A stretch of DNA of 64,000 nucleotides from Xylogone sp. PMI_703 (GCA_021399445.1 JAJTUQ010000001.1:5456001-5520000), one strand, 5' to 3'. Counted from the stretch's first letter, positions 22,801-34,934 are shown. Numbers and translations: made by a program. Notes: generated from the sequence alone by a model not told the origin.

Positions 22801-23200
22801 TAACTGTCGGCCAAGGTGAGTTGCTCCTCGGGGTCCTCGGCGTACTTGGAAACCTTGGTCCTTTGTTTGGAACGGGCGACGCCATCAATGCTTTCCTGTC
22901 AAGAAAGAATAGGCTTTGTCTTGTGTAACGGAGGATGGTGACATCTTTGAGAGGGATGCTCCTGCAGCCAATCAGGGACAGCAATTGCTAAGCAAGGGGG
23001 CACTTCTGAATATCGCTTCTACAAGTTTTATGCAGTTGGTTCTGGAACCGTCTTCTCCTGCCTCCAATGCTACCATTATTCCATCATTAAGCGTCGTATA
23101 AGATTCCTGGTTTACAGTACAGATGTTGGAACAACAACAAACAACACCAACAAAGCCAAAGCAATCATGCAGGTCCGCGGTTGAGGTCCCAATGAAGTGC
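19880..23200. other. Long intergenic region
   Basis: About 3.3 kb between the methyltransferase start and the 3' end of the FAD oxidase. Sequence is more GC-balanced than the flanks but I find no exon with a recognisable domain. It contains a GGTCTC-rich low-complexity stretch (about 21,972-22,024), CAT and AAC microsatellites, and several TACGGAGTA-like motifs common in fungal intergenic DNA. A long regulatory region or an unrecognised non-coding transcript is possible. Confidence 0.4.
22201..22250. repeat. AAC-rich microsatellite
   Basis: Imperfect AAC/ACC trinucleotide repeats changing into CCAA repeats, about 50 bp. Confidence 0.6.
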
Positions 23201-24693
23201 TTATACCACCCCCCTTTTCAACTCACGTTCTAGCACCATGCCCGGCGTGCCTGCTCCTCTGCTGCCATCCAGCGATTCTTCCCAGGCAAATGTTCTGACA
23301 GCATCCTTAGGATACTGCCAAATTTCCCTTAGCTCGTCTACTAACGTACCTTCCATGGCGTCCACAATCTTCTCGCCTATCACAGGGAGGAACTTATAGC
23401 CATGACCACTACCTCCGGTGGCCAGAAAGAGACCCGAATACTGCGGGTGGTAATCAATGAGGAAGTCGGCGAGTTGGCTAAATTAAGGAACAAATTGTGA
23501 GTGGTTTTGAAATGGAAGGCTTTGTGATATCCCCCTCTTTTCTGGTAGGAGACAATGGGCATCAGAAAGCAAGGCACTTACGTATCCGTATACCAGCACA
23601 CTCGTGACCGCGAGAACTGCCTCTTTTCCAATCCTGGCAGAACACTCTCGAGGATCTTATGGCAGGCCTCGTACCCTTCCGCCGGCACGCTGATCCCTAC
23701 TCGCGGCACACTCACCTCGATCTCACCCGCAGGAGCTCCAGGGCTAGGATCCTGGACGGCCACCGGGTTGCGATACCCAAAGCCATGTCTGGCAATCTTC
23801 AGCACCCGGTTCCGCGGAGGGATGACATAGATCCCAGAGGTATGGCTCATCACAACGGGTCTCCTGCTAAGGATATCCTGCTCCTGCTCTGTGATGTCCA
23901 TGTACGTCAAGACCTGGCCCGTAGCCACCGCTCTCCCGCGAAGATCCACCAGCTTCCCCGTCCACGCTCCCGTGGCCAGCACGACCAGATCGGCCGGCAG
24001 CTGCTGGCCACCAGCAAGCTTGACGCCCGTCACAGCAGCAGCCATAGCTCCCATGTCCTTGCCCTTGCCTTCACTTTCGTTGCCATAAACCAGCGACTCG
24101 ACCTCAGCACCAATCCTCACTTCCACTCTCTCCTTATCCAACTTCTCCATCGCATACCTCACTCCACCTTCAGCATCCGCCCATCCACTGCCCCAATTGA
24201 CATACCCCCAATCCCCACCCAGCGCGCCACCCGTCACCCTCCGGACCTCCTCGGCGCCCTCGAGCACCTCGATCTTCCCGCCAACCGCCCTTCTCAGCTC
24301 GGCATCACCATCCTCTCCAAGCACCTGCCGGATATTCTCCATCGTCTTCCTCACATACTCGTACCCGGCACTGCCTCGATCCGCCACCAGCGCGAACCCA
24401 CTCTCCGTATACCGGCCCTGGCCGCCCCAGCCGTTCTCGCTGCGATTGCGCCATGCCTCCTGAGCCTCGAGTGCCAGACGGGCATAGGCTAGCTGGGGGT
24501 AGTCGGCACGGATGATGCGCGAGGTGTCGACGGAGGAGCCGGTTGGATTGGGATGGGAAGGAGAGGCCTCGAGCAGGGTGATTTTGGCAGAGGAGTAGGC
24601 TGGACGCCTGGAGAGGGCGAGTGCGGTGGAGAGGCCAAAGACGCCGGCGCCGATGATGATGATGGATTTGGGGGGTTTAGTTGGGGGAGGCAT
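23201..24693 (-). CDS. FAD-dependent amine oxidase, sarcosine/fructosyl-amino-acid oxidase-like (DAO family)
   Basis: Two exons (24693-23582 and 23477-23201, intron of 104 bp) encode 462 aa. The FAD fold starts at once: SIIIIGAGVFGLSTALAL with GAGVFG at residues 15-20, then an acidic LLEAS at the end of beta-2. SSVDTSRIIRADY is the typical early conserved block of sarcosine and fructosyl amine oxidases, and the C-terminal exon supplies LADFLIDYHP and LATGGSGHGYKFLPVIG, the flavin-contacting end of the family. The reaction would be oxidative demethylation or deglycation of a secondary amino acid, yielding H2O2. The exact substrate is not determinable. The C-terminus (KRGVV) does not look like a canonical peroxisomal SKL signal. 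Coding sequence is visibly GC-rich at third positions compared with neighbours. Confidence 0.88.
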
Positions 24694-25382
24694 GTCTTTT
24701 ATTTGTTTTCTCTTTTTTTCCTGATAGATATATATGACCTTTATCTAAGAGCTAGGTATTATATATGTATTTTTAGATGGGTTTAATCCGGCGTCTTATG
24801 GGTATAAGATGGGGTTGTGGGCTCCTATGCTGTTAGTTTGTATAGATACACGTATCGATAGATGACTCGAAAATGTGGAAAAGGAGAAACGGCGTCCAAT
24901 AATAGGTGTGAAATGTGGGGTCAAGGGACTTTTCTCTTATCTTAGTTCACTCATTCACCAACATCACTGTTTTTGCGCTGTAAGCTTAAGATAAAGCCAC
25001 AGCTCAGGTCCTGGTTTGCCTGGATATACCTATATATAAGTTCGACCCGTGAATGATCCAGGGGTAAATTTGGCGAAAGGGGGAGCTGTTCACGATTCGT
25101 CACATACTCATGTCACCTTGTGCATGAACTCACTACAGCGCACATACAAGCTTATCCCAAAGTATAACAGAGGGCATTGCAGAGGATGATCGATTGATAC
25201 TCTATTTGCTTTATAAACAGAACTTTCCTATACCTCATAACTCTCCTCTTAACTCTCCTCTGGTTGTTGGCTCATGTGACCAGACCCCGGCTCCGCCAAT
25301 CCAAAGCTTTGTATACAGCTCTTTCCTGTAGCCTCGGTTCTCTCTGCAGTCCATCAACATGACCACAACGTCCCCATCTCAG
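24694..25382. other. Intergenic region
   Basis: About 0.7 kb upstream of the FAD oxidase, with a TATA-rich stretch (about 24,725-24,770). No coding exon seen. Confidence 0.4.
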
Positions 25383-26142
25383 CTACTCAACTGGGAGGTT
25401 GTCGTGTCCCTCCGCGGGTGCATTTGGATGTCGGCGCGCTGCAGTATGGTAGGCCAGGTCTCCCCGGATTGGCAGTCTTCCAACTGAACATGGAAGTCCT
25501 CCTAGCACGAGAAGTACCTGAAGGTCTGGCACCACGCTACTACCGCCTCCGCGGGTGTTTCCACCACGGAAGTGCCCGTTCTCCCCAATCCCCTCTATTA
25601 CCATGTTCATGAACACAGACTCACAGACATACATCAATCGTAGCTTGATCATGTGTAGAGTACTGTTTGCTCCTCGTCCTCCACCAGTCCCCCCAGCGGC
25701 AGCGTCGATAAGGTACTCCAGGTGCAAACCTTCCCTGACAAATTGCAGCATCCATCGAACTGCGCTCCGGTCCAGTCTCCAAACCATTCCTATGCTTCTA
25801 GACTCTTTGATCTCGAGGCGGATGCCCTGTGAGAGCAGAGCCGCCACTGGGCTCCTGGTCAGGGAGCCGTTATATAGAAACATAACACGGGCTAGCAATT
25901 CACGTGTCATCCGCATGTTTAAAGCCCGAATTGGGCTTGTGTGAGCAGGTGCCGCAGCATTCAATGACTGCATGGCATCTCCAAAGAGGACAGTCTGCTG
26001 ATGAAGGGCTGGTGTGAGCCTGCTCCACTCCCTCTCGCGATCCATCATATCGAACTACACATTCGCCGGACGCCCAAGCCACTCATCAATTGCCCACAAC
26101 AACTCCTCGAAGGAAGACACTTTGATAAATGAACACGACTCT
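25383..26142 (-). pseudogene. Member of an unrecognised gene family, copy B, probably broken
   Basis: An open stretch of 221 codons runs to a stop at 25383 and carries QTVLFGDAMQSLNAAAP, MTRELLARVMFLYNGSLTR, RSAVRWMLQFVREGLHLEYL and LHMIKLRLMYVCESVFMNMV. Upstream in the same frame the protein-like sequence continues (SSFEELLWAIDEWLGRPANV) but is cut by a TAG at 26055-26057, so the present open frame begins inside the ancestral protein. I see no intron that would remove the stop cleanly. It is the longest intact piece of the family found also as copies A and C. No known domain recognised; about a third charged, no membrane segment or signal peptide. If it is expressed from the internal ATG it would be a shortened protein. 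Confidence 0.5.
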
Positions 26143-27689
26143 GATATATAGACTATCAGTTTGTTTAATTCAGTTTCTTGTCTTCGTTGTTGTCACTTAC
26201 CTGGTTATTATCCATCCAGGGTCCAATCATATCCAGTGCTGCAGTGCAGTTGTGCTTTGTTTGATATAATCCATGATCTGCTCTCAGACCCCCGTCCCAT
26301 CACATGGTATCTGATGGTGCTTGCCTTCCTTTGCAGAGCTCAATTCGTTGCTCTACCTGCACTGATATGTAAGTGGAAGAAAACTTTTGTGTTCGAGGTG
26401 GTGTGTTCTGGTGTTTAAATAGACCTATCAAGCAGTATTGAATTGACAGGTAGAAATCTACATTCGATATTCACATTCGATATCAATGTGATTGCTCTGG
26501 TTCTTTGACCCTTGAAGCCCTTGGAATGTTATGTGAATACTTTTTAGAGTGAATCGAGTGCCCATGATTTCAATATTAAAAGATCTAAGTATCATGTTGT
26601 CATCATTCACTATACAGTTCTTGGAAAACTGAAAAAAATGGTATAAATCTATTTTACCTTTTAAAGAAACGCTATTTCTAGACATAGGGATAGCTTTCCT
26701 ATCCAATTCACCCTCCAGGCTTGATTCAGCATTGAAAGTTTGAATTAGTGTTATACATTGTCTTTACGCATTTATTGGCACATACGTTACTGGTAAATAT
26801 CTATTACAATTGAACCGATTTTGAGTGCTTAAAATAAGGTTAGATGGATAGGGGTTAAGACTCGTTCGATAACCACTCGCACTTGAGGTGGAGTTGGAGT
26901 CGACATCAAATGTGAGATATCACCAACAAGTTATTCCTATATGTAGAGAACCGAATATCATGGGATTATATATTGGTAGCTTCGTGACACTAAGTAACAT
27001 TAAATAAGGTGTATTCACCGTTTAGAGCACCCACAGGACCGATACCCATCTTAGGAGACGTGTCATTTCAAATGAGATGATGAGAATTTTCACAATGTCA
27101 ACAGAATGGGCAAAGGAAAAGTGTGGGGTGGAAATATACGTGAGTCTCTTGCGTAATCCTTGTCATATCAACTTTTGTTGTCATTAAGCTAGATTTTTAG
27201 TTCTAGTAGTGGATCTAAATCTTCTTTGGGATAAAAATCCTGTCCGGGCCTTCCCTCATTATCCTCCAAAAGTGTACGCATGCATTGAGCTATCCTTTCT
27301 GCCATATCAGTGTCTCCTGCGTCAGCTTATGCTTTCTTACTTTTCCTCCTATTTGGTGGAGGGTTCACTCAGCAGCACGAAGAGAAATTGCAAGGATCGC
27401 TGCGATGTTTGACATATCTATGACATCTCGTACATGCCAATGTCTATGAGATGCCAGGCCTAACTCAACGAACAAAGCTATTGTACACCAAGGCCGTCAA
27501 TAATCGTCTAGGCAGACTTCCTCTACTGGGCATGAAGTTGTCTCTAACTTCCTCCACCATCTCTCCGCTTCGTCCCTGTCCATGCTTGTGCGTTGTGAGA
27601 AAGGAGCGAGCACAATCGAGTACAACAAATGTCCATGAATGCTTGTGTAATGGAACATACGTGACCACGATGGAGTTTCCATCCGAATT
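26143..27689. other. AT-rich region between decayed copies B and C
   Basis: About 1.5 kb. No recognised gene. The right end, on the minus strand near 27,690-27,550, reads MYNSDGNSIVVTYVPLHKHS and may be a diverged extension of copy C. Much of 26,400-27,200 is AT-rich. Confidence 0.35.
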
Positions 27690-28988
27690 ATACACATCAT
27701 GGCATCATTCCTAGGCCATCAGCTCTCTTCTCATTCGCATGTTTACGTACCCTAGTTAGGCTTGTGTTAGGTACCGCGGCATTCAAACTTTGAAAAGCTT
27801 CTCCGAATAACACAGTATGCTCTGAAAACGCTACAGGATTGGTATCCCCTATAAAGGAGACCGAGCCGTCCTTTCGGATTGAACCGAAGTACTACATAAA
27901 GTCTGTTGAGAATATAACACTGCTCATTATCTACTCTCTGCACCAACACGCTTCTCTCAGTGCCCACTTCCGTTCCTTCTCAAAACAGAGAGCAATATCA
28001 AGTGACTTCGAGTATTGAGAGCTATTGATGTTGATGTCGAAAATTAGCCTCATGACGGCTATTTCAGCTTGGTAATTCTCGGACAGGCTAGACAGCGCCT
28101 TGTTCTCTCTGGTATGGACCAACATGTTCCAGAAGGCTTTTTAGCGATCAGAGCCGTAGAAATCCAGCAGATACGCAAAGTAGGTTGGTGAACCATACGC
28201 CATCCTGTTCCGTAGTTGAACCATCTACAAAATAGTCAGAGTAGTCAGTTACTATATTGAGGAGCTGTAACAGCTTTTACCCATACTCGCCTGGAATGCT
28301 TATGGACTGTAAGTCACTTTCTGAGAGTTGCTCCACGGCTCTTCTCCACCAGCTTTCATCACTATGGCCTTAATTTTGTAATCTGACCCCCAACATAAGC
28401 TTCTCCTGATGAATCTGTTCAACTTGTCAGGTCAAGTTGGTGATATCCTGACATAGCCCTATTGTAAAACTTACACTGCTAGTAATCTTCATCTACCTGT
28501 CTCAATATTATCAGAACCCTTCTGACATCTTCAACTTTTCCCTTACGAACAGTAATCCTCGCTCCATTTCGCATCCCATCATAACGGTATATCTTGCCAT
28601 CTGTCCTCCAATCCAAGTGATAGTGCCCCGTCAGTGATCTTTTGCTCGGAATGATTAGTGGCTCGAGGGGGTCGTGGATTGTAACTCCGTGTCAGAACAC
28701 AGATATAAGGGAGTATAAGCAGTTAGTTCAACTAGAGTTCTCCTTTTGTTCTGACACTTCTATATCCGCTGAGGCTGCTTCACTGAGGACTTTGAGATTG
28801 TCCTGCCTTAGCGTGGGATCGATAAATCGAACCCTTCTCTTGACTACCTTGAAAGTCTCCTCATCGAGCTCGAGTTGGGTCAATGTACGTTCCAGGGTCA
28901 AGATTTCCGATATGAACTGTCTAGCAGTTAGCTGACTGGTGTTCACATCTAGCGTGAGACGCATAACGACTTTCGTTGTGCCCGTCAT
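27690..28988 (-). pseudogene. Decayed member of an unrecognised gene family, copy C
   Basis: From an ATG at 28988 the minus strand reads 86 codons (MTGTTKVVMRLTLDVNTSQL and so on) to a TGA at 28728-28730. The same frame then continues with HDPLEPLIIPSKRS and HYHLDWRTDGKIYRYDGMRN. Further on SDESWWRRAVEQLSESDLQS and KLLQLLNIVTDYSDYFVDGS appear, and after a frame change KAFWNMLVHTRENKALSSLS, SIRKDGSVSFIGDTNPVAF and SEHTVLFGEAFQSLNAAVPN. The last block matches copy B (TVLFGDAMQSLNAAAP). Stops at 28141-28143, 27931-27933 and 27892-27894 break it. It shows more of the N-terminal half of the family than A or B. Function unknown. Confidence 0.6.
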
Positions 28989-30124
28989 TTTTGGGTTGTG
29001 ATGTTAAGGAGTCGAGTAGAAATGGGACTTACGATATTCCTTTTACACACTTGATGTTCTGAGTGTTTGGGAAGATGCGGATGGGAATCAGAGGAAAGTG
29101 CTCTGAAATATAAGAGTACATCTCCGTATGCAATGCCCACCATATGTGTAGCGTGGAGATATGAAAGACCTATTTGGCTAGCTGTAAGCGTCGTGGAGAT
29201 AAACTTTGAGGTTCTTCTGGCATTGTACTATTTAAAAGATATCAGAGGAAGGCTTTCCCCTATCTATATGTGAAGATTGGAATTCAATGTCGAGTGCATT
29301 ACTTCTACATACCCTGAATTATTGGTGCAAGATCATGTCACAAGCCAACTGTTAATTCAATTGGTTTTTCAATAATGCTTAGAACACTGTAGTGCTTGTA
29401 CCAGAGCTGCAGAATTCACTGACTAACCTAGTCCTCAGTGAATACGCATATTACATATGGAACATCTTCATTGTGGTTGTTGTAATCCAGAAGCATATTG
29501 TACATCACTTACTGATCAAGCGTAAAAGCCTTTCTTGACACTTGCAACTTGATCCCCTTGAGGGAAATGGCCTGACAGACATCACCAATTTGAAGGCTAC
29601 AATTGAGATACCGGGAATAATGAGATAAGCGGAAAGTTTCTCGCAACCGCAACTGCAATCGGAGGCTCCATTGTCATCTCAGGTTTTGCTGTCAAAAATA
29701 CTTACCGTTGTTTCCACTGTTCCACCATAATCTGGAGAGATGCTTTGCCACTCGTCCTGGAACTCCGTTGTATCAGGATAATCCGCAGAATTATGAAATT
29801 GGTCATAGTATGGAATACTAGGATTTTATAGGTGGTCGATGTGTAGTGAATAGAACACTTGAGGCAAGTGAATGAACTAAATCGGAAACTGGACATTGGT
29901 ATGTAATGGAAGAAGAAGTTTAAATTAGCCTCCTATTATACCTTTGGTATTGTTACATCATGAGCTAACTGTGAGTTAGGGTTCAGTCTGCAATTTACGT
30001 CACGTCATCATATTAAATAGTTAACCACACTAACATCGCGTCCGCTATAGATGGTGAATATGTCAATATTAATACTAGTTTTAGCAAAGCAAAATCTTCT
30101 GATGATCCTTCACAGTTATATAAC
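28989..30124. other. Intergenic region
   Basis: About 1.1 kb of AT-rich sequence between the start of decayed copy C and the start of the orphan gene at 30125. No exon seen; likely held divergent promoters. Confidence 0.35.
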
Positions 30125-30961
30125 ATGTCATCCTCGGATTTTGCCCTTCTGGGCGACTATCCACCCACCAAATATAATGGAACAGGAATGCTTAAGAGGA
30201 TGGTGCAGTTCTATGCAAGAGAAGTAAATGAAGGCAGGTATGAACATGAGTACTTTGCCATATCCGAGGTTACCCAGGAAAGATTTGAGAGTATCAAAAA
30301 GAGAAGAGGCGAGCTAGGGCATCCTGTTAGACTGATGTACTTCCCGGACATTGAGACAATGATAGTGAAGCTAGTCACTAAAGCCCATGAAAAGGCACAT
30401 TTGAAACTAGGGTATAGCATAGCCAGACGTGTTGCCAGAATGGAACTTCTAGAGGAAGAATTCACCCCGCTCGGCGCAACCTTATACAAAAGCCCTGAAG
30501 GTTCCCAAAAAGAGGGGGACTCCTCGTTCATCAATGAGCTTATTTGGTCAGGATCAGACGACTGGCCCAGCTTGGTGATAGAGGCAGGATACAGCGAGAG
30601 CCTTAAGAGACTAAGAGCAAACGCAAAATGGTGGATAGTATCATCCGGAGCTCAAGTTCAAATTGTCCTGCTTATCACGGTGGCACCAACTACTAAGCAA
30701 GTACTTATTGAGAAATGGATTCCGCACCCAGTTACTGCTGGCCGACCAGCAACCCAGAGTCGCCGTTTATACCAACCCCATTTAGACTCAACTATTGCAA
30801 TCAATCAAGCAGCAAGCCTCTCTGTCATTACTGGAGCTCCTCTGATATTAGAGTTTGCGAAAGTCTTCTGCCGCCCACCCAACTCACCACAAGAATTGGA
30901 TATAGTTTTCATGCAGGAAGATCTAGACCGATGGGCTTCTTCTCTGTGGGTTGGCCTTTAG
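30125..30961 (+). CDS. Hypothetical protein, possible restriction-endonuclease-like fold
   Basis: A single-exon frame of 278 aa starting at a good ATG. I do not recognise a named family. The region WPSLVIEAGYSESLKRLRAN followed by AKWWIVSSGAQVQIVLLITV (about residues 146-186) resembles the core of fungal PD-(D/E)XK-like proteins, where a Pro-x-x-x-x-E strand is followed by a hydrophobic strand; the expected Lys two residues after Glu is Gly here, so catalysis is doubtful. The upstream part is basic and helical (LVTKAHEKAHLKLGYSIARR). There is no signal peptide or membrane segment. It stands alone in a gene-poor zone next to decayed genes, which fits a lineage-specific or mobile accessory gene. 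The fold assignment is a guess from the pattern only. Confidence 0.55.
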   Translation: MSSSDFALLGDYPPTKYNGTGMLKRMVQFYAREVNEGRYEHEYFAISEVTQERFESIKKRRGELGHPVRLMYFPDIETMIVKLVTKAHEKAHLKLGYSIARRVARMELLEEEFTPLGATLYKSPEGSQKEGDSSFINELIWSGSDDWPSLVIEAGYSESLKRLRANAKWWIVSSGAQVQIVLLITVAPTTKQVLIEKWIPHPVTAGRPATQSRRLYQPHLDSTIAINQAASLSVITGAPLILEFAKVFCRPPNSPQELDIVFMQEDLDRWASSLWVGL

Positions 30962-32171
30962 ACTACGGCTGCAACTGGGAAGACAAACTTTAGATGGTAG
31001 ACCTCCATCTCCCTAGAACCAAAGAGATATGATCCACGAAGCAGTTATAGAGGACGGCTCTTATAAGAAAGTGTCTCCCGGCCTGGAGCCGAGGAATGGG
31101 GGGTTTGTGGAAACTCCTGAAAAAGATGGATGAGGACTTAGAGCAACGGCTTGTCGCTCAGTAAGTTTTACTATCCTGTTATTGCACTAGCTAACATAAT
31201 GTAGCATAGAGCGGAGTATATAACAAGCCAATAAGCTTAGCATTTACGAGATTTCCAGAGACCAGAAGAGCACTCTCACAGGCTCTGTACCTGCCTCTGC
31301 TGATCTCTGTGCCTTTCTCTATCTCTCTATCTCACTCACTCACAAACTCTCTTAGGGCCATGGCCCCAATCACTCTCGCCGCGACCACCTCCACCATCAA
31401 TACACTTGGGATAGAGGGAGCCTAAGTCAATCGGCATCTTCTGATGTTTCAAGCTTATAGTATATATGCTCACTGTCATCAGTTAAGCGTCGTATTTATC
31501 CTCATTATATATGAGGTTATTATAAGTTTAGTAGTGATCATGGACTAAAATAAATAATACACTGAGGGTATAACCATACTGATAATCAAAACCTTGTTTT
31601 TTAAGCGCCCGATAACTCCAAAAATCACCATTCCTGGAAACGGTATGCGGCTTTCAAAGTTCATATCTCCCTTCGGGTGAACGTCAAGTCTTCAAGAACC
31701 ACATAAAGGAAAGACAGCACCCGGCACCCGGCGTCTGACATCGGCATCCTGTTTGCTCCGCACATATCTTCCTTCTCAGTGCTTGGATATCCCATTTTAT
31801 CTTCTTCCTATATTTGTATAGACGAAACTTCCCCTTTTCCTCCGCGTTAAGAATATACACCGTGAAACCCAAAAGCGTCATATGGAAATGATAAGTTGCT
31901 TCTGAGCTAAGTATTGAGAATGGCTTCGGAGCCACCGACCGATCATCCGTTGAGGCAGGTCCTGTGTATCCCTCCATATATCAACGATTCGGTGTCATAC
32001 TGCTGATCCCCATATGGGACCATAGCATGATTACTAGGCGTCCAAGCTGCCCGAAAATACCTTCCAGCTCACGTTGTCGCAGTGTTTCCCTACAATATCC
32101 AACGGTGATATGGATCCAATGTCTCAAACATCCTTTTATTCCGTATTCATTCATCCTCGCTTGATTCTACC
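30962..32171. other. Intergenic region
   Basis: About 1.2 kb with no supported gene between the orphan gene and the 3' end of the membrane protein gene. A short pyrimidine-rich stretch lies near 31,290-31,360. Confidence 0.35.
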
Positions 32172-33096
32172 TTACGCACTGGTATGGCCGGTGGTATCTC
32201 CAGCTTGATTGTGGTGGGCATCGTGGAATAACCTTACCTCCGAGGCTGATACTGCTGCTGAGGATGCAGAAGCTGAACTCGAGGGTCCCCCCAGAGCATT
32301 AACATCCACATCTTCAAATGGAATCTCACTCAATGGAGTCTTCCCGTCAACAACTATATTGGAGGCATCTTCTTCGGGCACGGGAGAAATGGGCTCTCCA
32401 ATAGCAAGTTGCTGATGTGAAGCTGGAACAGCTTCTTCGTAACTTGGAGGCGCGTCTCGTGGCCTTCGTCTAAGACTCAAACGTCTTTGCGCCGGAGCCT
32501 CAACAGGAGTGATGCCGGCGTGAGTCGTATCCGGAGCAACATTCTCTAGAGGTACAGCTCTACCCGTCTCCTCAGCTATATTGCGTCTCCCTACCGACGA
32601 CAAAGGGCTCTTCCAACAGCAACATCCGCAGCAGAACAGTAGTGAAAATATCACTATTACTATCACACCAAGTATGATTGCAATGATAATGGCTACCTTA
32701 GCCCCGGTCGAAATTCTCTCCCATACTGAACCTTGTCCTCCCGAACCCGCCGGTAACGATGATCCAGAAGAGGATGTTGTCGTTGATGGTGGTGGTCGGA
32801 TTGAACTAGTTATGACTGTTGTGATTTGGCTAATGATAGGGCCGAGGGGGTGCGATGGGGCATACGATGGCTGCGGTGGACCCTCACCGAAGGCTCCCAT
32901 CGTTATCGAAGGCAGATCGTAGTGGTTTTGCGGTTCTGGTGAGGCTATCAATTACAGTCGCGATGTGTTTTCCTCAGCCCCTTTGAAGTAGTAGAGCTTT
33001 CGATTTTCTTAGACCCGGTTCACCTGTCGCAGAAATATCGGTATCTGAATCAGCATATGTCCATAACACACCTCCCACTACGAGCCATGCAAACAA
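32172..33096 (-). CDS. Single-pass membrane protein with PPxY tail, 5' end unresolved
   Basis: The last exon (32944-32172, 257 codons with stop) is solid: a Ser/Thr/Pro-rich stalk, one strong membrane helix (KVAIIIAIILGVIVIVIFSL), a Cys cluster just inside (FCCGCCCW, probable palmitoylation), a basic stretch and a cytoplasmic tail with APPSYEEAV, a PPxY motif that recruits WW-domain ubiquitin ligases of the Rsp5 type. A preceding 73-bp exon (33096-33024) joins in phase over a 79-bp intron and adds LFAWLVVGGVLW and ADSDTDISAT. Further 5' exons for a Cys-containing extracellular part probably lie in 33,100-33,560 (for example TTCTTTPTVTGQQRVVDSGD, near 33,415-33,360, and IIVPPSVVFSGKETINSRSS) but I could not fix their joins or the start. 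It resembles fungal plasma-membrane sensors in layout; function unknown. Confidence 0.6.
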
Positions 33097-33599
33097 CTAG
33101 GCGCTGACGATGATGCAATTGCTGGCCTCTGGGCGCTGAGGGAGAGAATGTAATCAGATGAGCGCGAGTTGATTGTTTCCTTGCCAGAAAACACCACACT
33201 TGGGGGAACGATAATTCCAGATCTGCACTGCCACACAACGACCTGTGCAGAGGGCTAGAGTGTAGCCCCGGTGAGAACTGTTCGTCACTGTAACCCCCGT
33301 TAAGGCCATGCAGTGAGGCGGAGTCAGTTGGAATTCCGTTTGGGAGGGGGCCGCTGCATCACCTGAATCGACAACGCGCTGCTGGCCTGTTACAGTAGGA
33401 GTTGTGGTGCAAGTGGTTTGATAAGTAGTCCTCCTAGGGGAGAGGTTGGTCGGATCCCGAGAGCGGCTGCTGTGATGGGTTGCGGTAGTTGCTTCCTCGC
33501 TGTGCCGGTAGGCCCTTCCAGCCTTTCCCTGGCTGAATGATTGTCGAGTAAGCGAGGCGCGCGCCAGAGTTATCAGGCCCTCCCGACAGCACTTCCTCC

Positions 33600-34934
33600 T
33601 TTCTCTGCTTACTCCGTACTTGCAGATGATCTGAACGATGTTTCCTCTTCGTGGTAAGTATGGTCTCTATATGTTTCTGCAGCATTCATCTTCTGAATGT
33701 CGTCAGTACTTTGTCCTTTCAGGAGGTTTGCTCCTCTTGCTCATCTCGCCAAGCTCACACCAGCGCTTGAACACTGCTTCCTCAGACAAGGTGGTCTTGC
33801 ATTATCGCATTGATACAAGTACATGAACACAAAGGCAGACTTGCGTGGCCTGGTGGCTCAGCATCGTGGATACAACTTGTTACAAGTTTTTACAGCAGAC
33901 CATGGACCATACATCCCATAATCTCATTTATCAGATTCGGTAGACTTCTGATATCATATTTACTTGTTTAGACAGCTCCAATTCAGGAGTACTGTACCCT
34001 TGCTACTGTATTTTGGGTGGGGGAAACTAGAGGCTAGGACTTCCTGTTATGATTACCTGGAATTCTTTGTTTCCAGTTTGGCAGTTCAATGATTTGAGTA
34101 AAGGTTCGCATCGGTGGTCGATATCTGACCATCTTGCCTCTGACGCAAAAGATTTGCCTCAGCAACCTTCGCACAAACACTCGGACAAATTATCTCATGA
34201 TTTATATACAGTTTCACAGGACTCACCCTCGAGTTAGGGCTATTGGTGGTTCAAAATGAGTCATGAGGAGCTGACAGGATACCGGATATGCCTGCTTACC
34301 CCGTCCCGCTCAAAAGCTTATATGCAGTCCACATTTTCATGATCACCTAAATCTGGCGATTGTCTTTCATCATAGCCTTCCGATACATTCGACTCCACCT
34401 ATGGGCATTGTTTCTGAAGTTACGTTGCCATTTCCTGATTTAACCTAGATCTATGCTGAGATTCTACGAGATCATGGCATGGAAGTGAGCTTACATAAAT
34501 GGAGACTTAAGAGTTAACTCGAGCAAATTGTTTTATCAGGTGCTCCTGTTCTGTATTTTACCCTTCAAGCGTGGTATCTCTGAGGCTATATTTTGAGCTG
34601 AAGGATAAACTATGCAACTTGTTATGAGTGACCTTTCGATGGCTATTATATTCAAAAGCTAAGGTACCGGAAATCGTAGCTTCAAAGCAGCACTTCGAGA
34701 ACTACATTAGCTCTTCCAACCTAGACATGAAGGGTTCTTATAAGGTAAGATGTATATTTGATAGTTCCTAATGCTAGAGGAAACCTCATACTATCAACTA
34801 TCCCACTGCTGAGTCCCGTTTCATCGTCCACAGACGCTTACGTGTCTCTCCTTTGATTTTAACGCCACTATCAACAAATATTCATCATATACGGAGGTAC
34901 CACATCATATCTACACTCTCATACACTAAATCGT
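33600..34934. other. Intergenic region
   Basis: About 1.3 kb between the unresolved 5' part of the membrane protein gene and the 3' end of the agmatinase gene. No coding exon recognised. Confidence 0.35.

Noticed and set aside
19880..23200. Several open frames of 70-160 codons on both strands
   Set aside because: They overlap each other in many frames, have no domain, signal or plausible intron structure, and lie in GC-balanced DNA where chance frames are common.
33434..33685. Separate small gene upstream of the membrane protein
   Set aside because: The frame starts without clear context and overlaps possible 5' exons of the membrane protein gene; not supported as an independent gene.
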